Positions 18,342-29,232 of a stretch of 64,000 bases of DNA are shown in pieces; the first letter of the stretch is position 1; each line of letters begins with the position of its first letter. A model generated the notes under the pieces. It saw nothing but the letters and a program-made list of their open reading frames with translations, made no database searches and was not told where the DNA came from. Location of the stretch: contig WPIO01000034.1 of assembly GCA_009760855.2 (NCBI GenBank), positions 3,777,501 to 3,841,500 on the forward strand, read 5' to 3'. A program made the translations under genes and the position numbers. This DNA is from Cristatella mucedo. Its lineage: Eukaryota; Bryozoa; Phylactolaemata; Cristatellidae.

Positions 18342-20583
18342 GCTGAGTAAGTCGATCTGGCACATGCTAACGAGCTCATGGCCCCATGGTATTAATTATT
18401 TCCATTGAGGCAGCCCTATGGGTGAGGCAATCTACTTACTGCAACTGCTCTGCTGCCAGAGCATCCGGTAATCGATAACATCCGTGACATCGAGGTCATC
18501 GCCTCCCCGCCCGCCAGTCCCGCCCTCAGCGCTAGATGGTTCCTGAGAGATGGCTAGGCTAAGCACTATAAGAAGGGCTCCATGTCCAAAGACGCTGCAG
18601 TTATGCTCGCAGATAGCCGTCTGCTGCAGTGCAAAACGGCATGGCGCAGGCTTGGCCTGGCTATCGCAGTCACGTGTAGCCGCTACAGAGATCAAAACTT
18701 AAAAGCGAGTCGACTTTCGGATGAACACACTCTTTCGAAGAGTGGCTAACAAAATGTCTCGGCTGAGTCTTCGCAGCGAAGAGCTGAGCGGGCGGCTCAC
18801 ACTATGCGCCCACTGGACTCCAAGATTTGCGCCGTTCTTTTTATTGGACGGACACAATCAAATCTCAACTCTTTTGTTACGGTAACCGTTGGCTGAAATC
18901 ACTGTTGTAAAACACAGTAATACAACAATGACTACCACTGTGCGTAATACAAAGATAACTACCACTACCAGCTGCGCACTATGAAGTGTGGCAGGAGCTC
19001 TTTGTGGTCTTTTATTGGTACAATAATTGGAGCATTTTCTTCCTGACATTGGAAACCAGAATGCTTATGCCGACATGCTTCCAAGCATTGGCATCCGGTG
19101 CGCTCGACGTCTTTTGGGCAGCAAAATAATTAATCAACTGGATACTGAGCCAGTTTTCCGTCGTCTACACCGGTACCTAGGGTCGTGAGTACAGGTGAGG
19201 CTAGCTAGGGCTGTTAGTCCTAATGTTGTTGCATGGCGTGGCTCTGTGCAACAATCGTTCTCTGTCTTTTCAGTCGCCATTGGCAGAAAAATTTGAAAAT
19301 TTGGAGTGCGTGGGGCTGTCGAATACGGCAGCCAGATAGAACGGAGACCGCAATGGTGGTTTTTAATCAATCGAGATTCCCCGAGAACGAGCGTTTATCT
19401 AAATTGATTATAGACCGATGCTGGATCTTTTCAGTCGGAGGTCAATCTATCTCCAAACTTTAAACTTCAAATCTCAAAAAACTTCTGAGCATGTCTAGCT
19501 AGCATTTGCACTTGGATGGCAGCCAACTCTCCGGTGGCAGAAAACTCTCCAAACTCGGGCAAACTCTTGACTAACGATAAGATAACTTGCTTCGAGAAAA
19601 CCAAGTGTCGCTCGAAAACAGGAAATCCTAACCCTAAATACGGGCTCGACTAGCATATATTCAGCCCGTTTGCTTCAGTGCGAAAGCCCGGTGTCCTGGT
19701 CTTTGCAGTAAATGACCGCGTCAACTCCATACACATGTCTGCCTTTCCGCGAAGTAACTTGGAGAAAATTTGGGCTTGCGTGCTTTGGTGAGAGCATTTC
19801 AGGACCAGGTCAGTCAAGATCAAAAGAATGAAGGTATCTAAAAGTGAGAGACGGAACCTTTCAAGTTTATCCGCCGCTCGATAGCACGGCTAGACCATCC
19901 AGCGATACTGGTGTCTGAGATCGAACGTGGAGAGAGCAACGCCCGACGCGCGGCCCGCTTAGAGTGGTCACATGGGACGGTCGCGTGGGATGCCGGGCAA
20001 GCCTCGCCGTCCGACGGTCGCAGGAGCCGAGGGCACCGAACCGCGAACGGCATTGCAGCTGCTTGCCTTAACTTGCTACCGCGAGAAGTCGGCTCTTTTG
20101 AGTTCCGGAGAGAAGAAGCAGCAGCTGCATCTCCGTGAGATCATCTCGTGAGATCATCTCGTGAGCGGTTCGAGCAAGCACGACCGGCAGTGTGTCGACG
20201 CGTCGCCAGTGGCAGTGGTACGAGCGCGAGTGGCAGACAAATTGACAGGAAGTGCTCGGAAGTGCACGTCCCGAGACACGCGATCCGAAAGCGGCTGAAA
20301 GACGAAGGTGAAGGTGACTGCTGCCGCCAGTCCGGCGGCGGCTGTCCGTGAAATCAACTCCAGATCCTTTGGAGGCAATGCCTTCTGTTCGTATGCGCAG
20401 CAACATGGAACGTACAATCGACTAGCATGACTTTCCCTGACTTGATGTTTAAAACAGAAGCTAAACATCTATCCATCATCCATCAAAATCCATCAAAACA
20501 TGCACTCAGTACGAGTGAATCGTGCTCCACGCGACAAACGCGTATTGGCAATAACCAATCGACGCGCTCTCTTTCCAGCATGA

Positions 20584-20591
20584 GTGTATAC
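20584..20591 (+). other. 8-bp target-site duplication of the hAT element, left
   Basis: GTGTATAC, repeated exactly at 23,283-23,290 on the other side of the transposon; 8 bp is the hAT hallmark. Confidence 0.9.
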
Positions 20592-23282
20592 AAGTTGTGT
20601 CCAACATTTTTGCGTTGGGGGGCCACATTTCAAAAATTTAAAAGGTCCGGGGCCACATGTAAATTGGCGTAGTTGACCGCATCAGAAAATAAGATCGTAA
20701 TTTAGTATGATTATTACTATTATACTTAATAAATGTACCGCAATACAATAGTATTTTTTAGCATAATTATAATTAAAAATAATTAATAATACAAATTTAA
20801 TCATGTGTCCTGGAAAATAATTCGATAGATACTATGGCCAATCTTTTACTTTTGGATTTTTATTTTAATAACATGAAGAAAGAAACTTCTAAAAATTCCA
20901 AAATTACATGACAATGACTCACATAGTATTAATGTATTCGGATTAATTAAATGCCACAGGTATTCAATGTCTTCTGCACTGCAGGCATCAATGAGATATT
21001 TGGCATTTTTTCTGTTTGGATAAAAAGTCGACATATGCTGCAACAGTGGATGTGGCAATTCTAAGGATTCCTGATAAATGTTCATCTGTGAGAACGGATC
21101 GAGTCTTTGTTTTCACATGTTTCAGTCTGGAAAAAGCTGTTCACAGCAATATGTGCTGCCAAAAAGTGCAATATACCTGCGAGCATGTTTGGCTAGGTTA
21201 GGAAAAGACTCTGATGAAACAGGTAACAAGGTCATGCTGATCATAAGCAGTTTTTAAATTGCTGTCATTATGAATGTCGATTAGTTCGATTTGAAATTCA
21301 TCAGGTGCATCAGAGGGATCGATATTAAATGGATTACTAATCATGTTCATGTCATCCGCATGTTGTTGGAAATCCTGAAACCTCTCTTTGAATTCATCAA
21401 CAAGTTTGCTAACAAGAGTGGAGTACTTCATATGAGCCAGCGTATCAGGCGATCTTGTTACTAGTGTTGTGAAATGTAACAGTTTTTTCTGATCCAAGTG
21501 TTTCCGGAAAAGTTTCAGCTTTTGCACAAACGTGACAACACACTCATACATTTTATGGACCAGTTGATCCTTACCTTGGAGTTTGAGATTAAGATCTGCA
21601 AGATGTTTGGTCATGTCCACCAAAAAAGCCAAGTCATTCAACCACTGCTGGTCATCGAGGAAGCCAACATCTTTTCCCTTTTCTGTCATACATGTTTTTA
21701 TTTCGTCCCGAAGTGACCAAAACCTGGCTAACGTGTTTGCCCTACTTGGCTAACGGACTTGGCAGAAATAAATAACATCACAATGATCTGATCCCAACTC
21801 TTCAAGGAAAGCCTGAAATTGTCTGTGGTTTAGCGCACGAGACCTTATCACGTTGACTGTTGAAACTAAATTGTCCATTACATGTTGCATGCTCAAGATC
21901 TTTGCACATAGCTATTTTTGGTGGATGATGCAGTGATGACTGGCAATTTTGTGAGGTACTAATTTTATCATTTAAAGATAGAAATCCATTGTGTCTACCT
22001 GTCATTGAAGGGGCTCCGTCTGTGGTTAAACCAATCAATTTAGTTTCAGGAAGATTACATTTTGTGAGGACCCTCTTGACCTGATCCAAAATATCCCTCC
22101 CTGTTGTAGTGCCTTTCATTGAACATATATCCAACAGTTCTTCGATAATGACAAACTTTCCTGTTACTCCGCGTACAAACACCGACAGTTGAGCCGTATC
22201 GCTATTGTCCGTGCTTTCTTCGAGCGCAAGAGAATAAAATTCGCATCCAGCAAGTCTTTTAGTCAGACTTTCTTCTATGTTGGATGCGAGCTCGTCAACT
22301 CTTCTCGCAACCGTTTGATGAGAAAGACTGACTTTCTCTACTTCTGACTTCTTTTCTGGACAGACCACACCAGTAAACAGCCTGAGGCATTCCTTAGCAA
22401 ATTCACCATCGGAAAATGCTTTCCCCCGCTCAGCTATAGCTTCAGCTATTAAAAAACTTACTTTGGTCGAAGCCTCAGACTTGTTGCTGACTGCTGTAAA
22501 CAATGATTGCTGTCCGATGACGCTCTGTTTCAACGAGTTCACGCGATCAATTTGAAGTTGACCAGTCAGGCTGTTGTACCAGTCGCCATGCTTTGTTGAA
22601 AAATGTCGCTTAACATTGTACTCCTTTGCAACGGCAATTTTTTCTTAGCATATTAGGCACATTATCCTACCGAAGCGTTCCATTACAAAATAGTCTGCAG
22701 TCCAAGATGCTTTGAAAAGTCTTCCTTCTGCGTCAATTTTTCGTTTTTGCTAGTATTCACATTCGCCGCCATTTTTCTCTGTGAAATAAAAACAAATCAG
22801 TCACGCATTGATTAATTTATATTTTATCACAGCAATATCTTAGCATTAGTAAGTAAGTTGAGCAACACGCGTTTTTTGAAAAACCTACGTGACTGATTCC
22901 AGTTCGTGCAGCAGCAGCTGAGAAACGGCTCTTTTTTCTATCCACAGTGTGAAACAGTTAATTCCGCTTGCGGAATCGTTATACATGTGATCGTAATGGC
23001 GCTGCAGTAGCACAAATATATTACCCCTTCACGCCAAAATGTTGACATGAAGGCTAGCAAAATTAATAGATTTTTTTACCTTCACGCGAAAATAGCCATT
23101 CGGACACCTTCACGTTTCACGCGCGCGTGAGGACATCACAGCGCCTTATATCGCCGTTTGGAATGATTAAAAATTAACGTAAAACATGGAGTGACAAATA
23201 TTTTTGGGATAACGTTGCGGGCCGCAAAGAAGACCTCGGCGGGCCGGCTTGTGGCCCACGGGCCACGCGTTGGACACCCCTG
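20592..23282 (-). mobile_element. hAT DNA transposon (2.69 kb), non-autonomous by decay
   Basis: Bounded by 14-bp terminal inverted repeats (left AAGTTGTGTCCAAC, right end reading CAGGGGTGTCCAAC on the minus strand; 3 mismatches) and an 8-bp duplication GTGTATAC. The subterminal GGGCCAC motifs are typical of this hAT group. Inside is a broken transposase of the GTF2IRD2/ZBED-like type on the minus strand. The left ~600 bases and right ~500 bases are AT-rich or CpG-containing non-coding ends. Confidence 0.93.
21198..22770 (-). pseudogene. hAT transposase (GTF2IRD2-like), broken
   Basis: Reads from about 22,770 to 21,198. A BED-like finger region (CLIC...HFSTKH, with TAA between its parts near 22,650) is followed by a catalytic-core frame (21,802-22,542) with SFLIAEAIAERGKAFSDGEF, LALEESTDNSDTAQLSVFVR and LIGLTTDGAPSMTGRHNGF. 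A third frame (21,198-21,689) has QWLNDLAFLVDMTKHLADLN, typical of the C-terminal half. The part between 21,690 and 21,801 is out of frame or deleted. Related sequences were domesticated in vertebrates, but this copy has several breaks and is not expected to be functional. Confidence 0.88.
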
Positions 23283-24169
23283 GTGTATACAAACAGATTT
23301 ATATTGCGTAAGTCTTTCACTAATATCGGTATCTCGGCTCAGGGCCCATCTTCCCCGCTGTCGGCCTCTCGTGCGAACTTGCCAGTCACTCTGCTAATTA
23401 GCATAAACTAGCATTATACTTTGGCCTCGGGCTAACCGGAGAGCAGATAGCTGTAGTATAGAGTTCCGCCTAGTCAAGTTCCAGCCTGACCTCCATACTT
23501 GCGTGACGCCATATTTGATTCAGGTAGCCCTATGATGCAATAGCATTCTGCTGGGTGGTAAAAGGGTCGTATAATAGCGGTAAGACGTCTATAGAGCGTC
23601 TCTTAAAAGGCCGCACAGCCAGCCAAGCTTCTGCGACATGTTGTCTAAATACCGCACCCCACGAGGGTGTTTTGTTCACGAGATCCCCGACCGATTCACC
23701 ATTCGCCTTTTCACCCGAGCAATTTAGACTGCATTGTACCTCTCTCCCTGTCGACGTGCATAGCTAGGTATTGAAGTTCCAAAGGCAGCTAAGGTTAGCG
23801 ACGCCACCCGGAGCTAAGAGGTCAACAGGCGGACGTACTTCAATCCTCGCCAGGTCGCGCGCTCTCTCTCTCTCTCGCTCTCGCTCTCCCGCTCTCTGGT
23901 CGACGATATGATCGATGTCCTCTCCAACGTCCGCTCGTCGCCGAGCGCTGAAGGCAAGTGGAGGCGGCGCTGAGCGCTCCCGTCCGTCCGATGCGCTCCA
24001 CTCGGTCGCTCGCGCCCGCGGCAGCTCGAGCGGCCGGCGCTGCTGAGCGGCTGAGCAGCGCTGACTGAGCAGCGCTGCTCAGCTGCTCAGCTGCTCAGCC
24101 ATCGGTCGAGGGCGGTCGGTCGGCGCTCTCTGCCTCTCCCCCGCTCCGAGCGTCGTCGTCGTCGTCGTC

Positions 24170-24225
<56 letters not shown>
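24170..24225 (+). repeat. (TC)n microsatellite
   Basis: About 56 bases of TC dinucleotides, preceded by a short (GTC)n run (24,150-24,170). Confidence 0.95.
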
Positions 24226-24226
<1 letters not shown>

Positions 24227-24836
24227 CCAAGGCTCCGGCTTCGGCAGCTTCGCTTTGGGGGAGCCGGCGGCAAGCATGGCGCACCGCTGGCGGGGGTGGA
24301 GGAGGAGGAAGAGCCGCGTGCTGAAGTCGAGGCCGCACTGTGACTCCCAGGCCGCCGCCGCCGCCGCCGCCGCCGCCGCCTCGCCGTTAGTCTCGAGCCG
24401 CCGACGGCTGAGCGAGAATGGCACGCCCACGCTCCCGGCGCTTTGCCCCGCCCTCTGCGAGCGTCCCTTCGCTTGAGCTCGAGGTCGGGATCCGTGCGTG
24501 CGTGCCGGGACCGGGTTCTGTTGTATCACTGCTGCTCTGGCTGCAGACGTTTGGCAGCCTTTATATGGCGGGAGTAGCCTCGGCGGCGGCAGCGGCGGCA
24601 GCCTTCGAAGTGACGCCACCACGTAGTCAGCGGTCCGCTGCGCTGCGACACGTGTGCGCCCACCGAGCTCTCGGGCACGCCCGAGCGTGCCCGAGAGCTC
24701 GACCGTCGCCATTGCAGCGGCGCATGCGGCCTTGCTGCTACCGATAGAGCTGCTAACGCTCGTTGGATTGAGGGGGAATTATCGTCCAGAATAATTGCCG
24801 ATCACGTGCAGCATACGCAGCGGCTCAGAGTGCGGC

Positions 24837-24837
24837 C

Positions 24838-24901
<64 letters not shown>

Positions 24902-24904
24902 GAG

Positions 24905-24998
<94 letters not shown>

Positions 24999-25000
24999 CC

Positions 25001-25026
<26 letters not shown>
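24837..25026 (+). repeat. (AG)n microsatellite, interrupted
   Basis: About 190 bases of AG dinucleotides broken by short GGCGAG, CATAG and GGCC interruptions. Confidence 0.97.
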
Positions 25027-25031
<5 letters not shown>

Positions 25032-25977
25032 TCGAAAATGGGTGCGATGTCCCAAAAGCTTGTAGAGACTGATGCTCAGGCCGTGGCGCGGCTCAGACAA
25101 CAGGAGGAGTGCGAGGAGCTAGTTACTTTCCCTGGCGCAAGGTGACCTTCTGGCGCGCCGCCGAGAATGCTTCTACTTCTTAGGGACTGCCCGGCTAGCG
25201 GAGGTTTTCCGTGTGGTGCACCGCTTTGTAGTGTGGAGCCAGTCTTAATAGTAAATCTAATAATTTATCAATCTATCGTTTATTATTTATATTAATCTAT
25301 TAATGAATAGATATATTAATTACTATTACCACTAATCCATTTCTGTTCGAACGAGGGAGTTGGGCGGGCGCTTACGCCAGCGATCGACTGCCACGGAGCA
25401 GTGAGGGGCAGCGAGACAGGAGGAGAGTTCAGCGGACGCCGCCGAATGCGCTCGCACGGTGCCCGTGGCTCGCATTCTGTGTCTGTATGTGTGAGTTCGC
25501 GGAGCGCGTGATCCCTGAGTAGAGATTTGGCGCTGGAGAGTGGAGTTTAGGGTCACCCGCCTCCGGCCAGGAGGCGGAAAAAGGGATTGCTTTCGTTTAG
25601 CGAAACGGCGCCCAGTTCGAGCATGGTAGAGGCGGAAGTCTGCTCCAGTCAGGAGTCAGAGTCAGGTGAGGCGATGGTCGGGGCATCAACGCTTGGTGCG
25701 GAGGCCCCTGCACGCCCGAGCCGACGTCGCTTGTCACGTGCTTCGTTGTTCGGCTCCTCCATCCGCTTGGGTGGCGCCGCGGCACTTACGCAGGTGACGT
25801 AAGTACGGGGAGGTAATTCCCCGGTAGGTGCACTCGTCTCAGTGAGAGCCTGCGTGGAGCGTGGCGATAGCGCAGAACTAGACGCGCCGTGACGTTGTGC
25901 GCCTTCGCGAATAAAGTGACTCGATCTAGCGCACGACGCAAGACACAATACGACACAAGACACAAGGCGCACGACAC

Positions 25978-26022
25978 AATATATATATATATATATGCTA
26001 TATATATATATATATATATATG

Positions 26023-26056
<34 letters not shown>
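25978..26056 (+). repeat. (AT)n microsatellite at a SINE tail
   Basis: AT dinucleotides with two GC interruptions (GCTATA). It directly abuts the 3' end of the minus-strand SINE2 copy at 26,057, so it probably expanded from the SINE tail. Confidence 0.9.
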
Positions 26057-26058
<2 letters not shown>

Positions 26059-26195
26059 GATTCAGCAGCCTTATTTATATACGACAGAAACACCTTAACG
26101 GTCATCACCAGCACTTGTAGTGGACAATAAAGGAAAACCGCCCACTTCAGGAGCCCACGACCCGGGGGCTGTAGAGCGAGCACCTTACAACCTTA
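26057..26195 (-). mobile_element. SINE2 copy (tRNA-derived)
   Basis: On the minus strand: a tRNA-like head with box-B-like GGTCGTGGGCTCC, then a body that pairs with the copies at 50,223 and 52,278 (CCACTACAAGTGCTGGTGATG), then an AT-rich tail. Diverged. Confidence 0.65.
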
Positions 26196-26392
26196 GCGAA
26201 GATCCTATTGGGGCCTACTTCGCGAAAGCTTCGCTGCAGTAACGCTTCTCAAGCACACGCGAAGCAGCACTAGCTTCAAACGCGAGAAACGTGAGGCGGC
26301 GCGATGAAGCAGCTCTACGCAGCCTCATTATCGTGAAGCGGTCCGACAGTAACAAATTTCTGCCTTTTTCCAGTGATGTCATCGCAGGAAAG

Positions 26393-27910
26393 ATGACTGC
26401 CTGTCACTTTCCTCTGCGCAGGAAGTTCACGTGGCTGCTCGCTGGCGCGAGCGTGCTCCTCATTTTGTCAGTCGCCCGGAACAAGCCCTGCGACTGCGAC
26501 ACCGCGCGCAGAGCGCCGCCTGGCGCCGCCGTTAGCCACGAGCGCGCCTGCGGCGACGGCGCGGCGCCGCCGCTGAGCGCAACGTCGACGGCGAATGGCC
26601 GCAACGGCTCACTCGGGCTGGCGCCGAAGACGCACGTCTACTTCCTGAAGACGCACAAGTGCGCGAGCACCACGGTGCAGCGCATCATCCTCAGCTACGG
26701 CCTGAGGAACAACCTGTCGTTCGCTCTGCCCAGGACGCTGCTCAACAACTTCTACCCGCACCAATACTCGCCGCGGCTAGCGAAGCGCACCGCCACATAT
26801 CCGCACTTCGACGTCATGGCGGCGCACGCCAGGTACCATCCGACCGCCAAGCGGTACATGCCGTCCGACACGACGTTCGTGTCCATCGTGCGCGACCCAG
26901 CCGACCAGATGGAATCGATGTACTATTATTACTACCGCCGAAAATGCCCGGGCTTCGCGCGCAAGTCCTTCGAGGATTACGTGGCCGGCTTGCCGGCGCC
27001 GCCGACTCCGGAGCAGCAGCAGCAGCAGCAGCTGCACAACGAAGGCGGCGGCGGCGGCGGCATCGCGTATCGTCTGCCGTGCGACGTCGCCGACTTGCGC
27101 TTCATGCAGCTGCACGATCTCGGGCTGAACATGTCGCGCGAGTTCCCGACGCGCGAGCACGTGGCCGAGCACGTGGCCGCGCTCGACCGCGCATTCGACC
27201 TCGTGCTGCTCGTCGAGCGTCTCGACGAGGGCCTCGTCCTGCTGCGCGACCTGCTCGGCTGGAGCGCCGACGACGTGATCTACCTCAAGAGCAACGCGCG
27301 AGCGCGCAGCAGCGCCGGCGGCGGCCGCATGTCGAGCGAGACGCGAGCGAAAGCGAACGCCTGGAACTGGGCCGACAGGATGCTGTACGATCACTTCAAG
27401 GCCAAGTTCGAGGACGCCGTGCGGCGGCGCGGCGCCGACTACGTGCGGCGCGAGCTGGACGACTTCCGCCGACGGCAGGAGTCCTTCTACGAGTTCTGCG
27501 TCGAGTCGGTGGTGGCCGCGAGGCTCGGCGGCGGCGGCGCGCAGGGAGGCAAGTCGGTGCAGATGAGCTCGTACATGCTCAGCGAGCGAGGCGAGCGAAA
27601 CGCGACGTGCCGCCTGGCCGCCATGTCGGAGCTCAGGCTGTTCGATCGGATCAACGAGCTTCGCCCACCGGTGGGCCGGCGCAGCGCTTCCGGCGGCAGC
27701 CGCTCAGCCGCTTCCGGCGGCGGCGGCGGCGGCGGCCCTCTGTCGCCGCCCGCCGACGACGATGCGGCGGCGGCGGCGGCGCCGCGAGGGTCGCCGTCGA
27801 ACCGAGGCGACTCTGTGCAGGATCGCCGAGGCGCGAGCGACGCGTCTACGGGCGCCAGCGACGTGCGAACGATTCGCAAGGTGGTCGTCTTCAGAAAGCC
27901 ACGGCATTAG
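26393..27910 (+). CDS. galactose 3-O-sulfotransferase-family enzyme
   Basis: Single-exon gene, 505 residues from the preferred start. It transfers sulfate from PAPS to a galactose-type sugar on glycolipids or glycoproteins in the Golgi (family role, PF06990). Residues 11-27 (FTWLLAGASVLLILSV) form a type II membrane anchor, which is why ATG 26,393 is preferred over the in-frame ATG 26,291. The PAPS 5'-phosphosulfate loop is FLKTHKCASTT (about 84-94); the 3'-phosphate site is IVRDPADQMES (about 165-175); NWADRMLYDHF is the conserved downstream block. Odd features are a poly-Gln plus poly-Gly insert (about residues 205-220) and a Gly/Ala/Asp-rich C-terminal tail of roughly 80 residues beyond the conserved end. 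The exact acceptor sugar cannot be told. Paralogue at 42,426. Confidence 0.92.
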   Translation: MTACHFPLRRKFTWLLAGASVLLILSVARNKPCDCDTARRAPPGAAVSHERACGDGAAPPLSATSTANGRNGSLGLAPKTHVYFLKTHKCASTTVQRIILSYGLRNNLSFALPRTLLNNFYPHQYSPRLAKRTATYPHFDVMAAHARYHPTAKRYMPSDTTFVSIVRDPADQMESMYYYYYRRKCPGFARKSFEDYVAGLPAPPTPEQQQQQQLHNEGGGGGGIAYRLPCDVADLRFMQLHDLGLNMSREFPTREHVAEHVAALDRAFDLVLLVERLDEGLVLLRDLLGWSADDVIYLKSNARARSSAGGGRMSSETRAKANAWNWADRMLYDHFKAKFEDAVRRRGADYVRRELDDFRRRQESFYEFCVESVVAARLGGGGAQGGKSVQMSSYMLSERGERNATCRLAAMSELRLFDRINELRPPVGRRSASGGSRSAASGGGGGGGPLSPPADDDAAAAAAPRGSPSNRGDSVQDRRGASDASTGASDVRTIRKVVVFRKPRH

Positions 27911-27924
27911 CGAGTGACGCTACG

Positions 27925-27959
<35 letters not shown>

Positions 27960-29087
27960 CCACAGTCCACATTCCTGCCGCCGCGAGGCTCTGTCGCGTG
28001 CCTGCGACTTTCCTAAGCTTCCGAAACGGTGGCTCGAGCGCTCGAGTACAACGTGCGGCAAGACTTCAAACGGCTCTGGCTGCGAAATAAGCACGCAGAC
28101 ATGATAAACGCGCAGACCGACTAGTGCGGCCTACGAGTGCGACGTCTCCAAGTTAGTCGAACTGTTCAAAGCGCCACGCTTCAGAAGTGCGACTGTAAGA
28201 AGACTCCCCTGTGCGTGCGCACAAGGCGGCTTGTTTCGTCATGAAGCGATTTTAAGAGACTTTGCGGAGGAAGCGGCGAGCTTTAGCTGGAACGTCCGCT
28301 GCAGTGCACTCGACTCGAAGCCTTTAAAAGTGTTAGCTAGGTCGCAGCAGCGTATGCTGCATACCGTCTGACGAGATAGCGGACGGCCGGAAAATCAAGA
28401 GCCGTAGCTTGCGGTTGGTGTGCCGGGGCACAGAACTAGAGGAGTTTTTCTTAACGTAAGGGATCGGAGTGTTATTTGTTGCACCGATTTTCTCCGAATC
28501 TTGCAGCAGAGAAGCACTTTCTTCCTTCACCTACTGACAGCGAACACCAGTAATACCATCGATTGTCTTTACCCAATCAGACAATATTGAAAGGAATAAA
28601 AGAGCATCGAAACTCTTTCCAGCCACTTGCCATGCATTAGAATGGGGAATGATTGACTCGCTGATTGGCGACACATGCACAATTTCATCTAAGCACATAA
28701 AGAGCGCTTCACATCGACAGAGCAAATAGCGCTAGGAATAAATGAGTTTTCAACCTAATTTTAAGTGTCGTCAAGTTACTGTCATATTCATAAGAAACTG
28801 TCAGACGATTAAAGGCAGAGTTTAAAGAGAGTTCAGATGTTAACAGATAGGGCATGCGGACTTATTCAGAGGTTTTATCATTAACGTTTTATGTTTTGTC
28901 CTAATAATGTCAGTATAAATTGGTGCATCGAAGTTGCTTCTGCCTTAACCTTAAGCCTTAAGCTTAGTGAGTTGTTCCTTCAACTAAACAAGCCGGTTTC
29001 ACCACCGATTTGCATAAAAAAATTATACTCTCAGAAGGGCATGTGGGCTTCGGAAGCCGTCGTTGGGAAATATATATGCATGATATG
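27911..29087. other. 3' flank of the sulfotransferase, no further gene seen
   Basis: Contains a (CT)n(CG)n run at 27,929-27,959 and otherwise unique sequence, probably 3' untranslated region at first. No supported frames. Confidence 0.5.
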
Positions 29088-29104
29088 TATACTATATATA
29101 TGTA

Positions 29105-29180
<76 letters not shown>

Positions 29181-29232
29181 TATATATATATATATATCCT
29201 ATATATATATATCACATATATATATATATATA
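29088..29232 (+). repeat. (AT)n microsatellite
   Basis: About 145 bases of AT dinucleotides with a few C interruptions near its right end. Confidence 0.97.

Larger units (their letters stand above)
17419..20583. other. gene-free stretch with short direct repeats
   Basis: No gene supported. It holds a duplicated 22-bp unit at 17,854-17,875 and 17,883-17,904 (with an AGGTCA direct repeat), degenerate CCTAAT repeats at 18,279-18,341, and a short GTGAGATCATCTC duplication near 20,135-20,165. The frames in this stretch are short and unlike known proteins. Confidence 0.5.
23291..25977. other. CpG-rich, low-complexity region upstream of the sulfotransferase gene
   Basis: No coding gene supported. 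It holds CT/TC runs (23,859-23,899; 24,170-24,225), a (CCG)n run (24,351-24,381), (AG)n (24,837-25,026) and CpG-dense sequence. The open frames here are Arg/Glu or Pro/Ala repeats caused by those runs. It may include the promoter or 5' untranslated exon of the gene at 26,393. Confidence 0.5.

Noticed and set aside
24095-24712. 205-codon minus-strand frame upstream of the sulfotransferase
   Set aside because: Much of it is translated microsatellite (Arg-Glu, Ala and Asp runs); no conserved domain.
26659-28104. 481-codon frame overlapping the sulfotransferase gene
   Set aside because: Arg/Ala-rich shadow of the GC-rich gene in another frame; the real frame has all family motifs.
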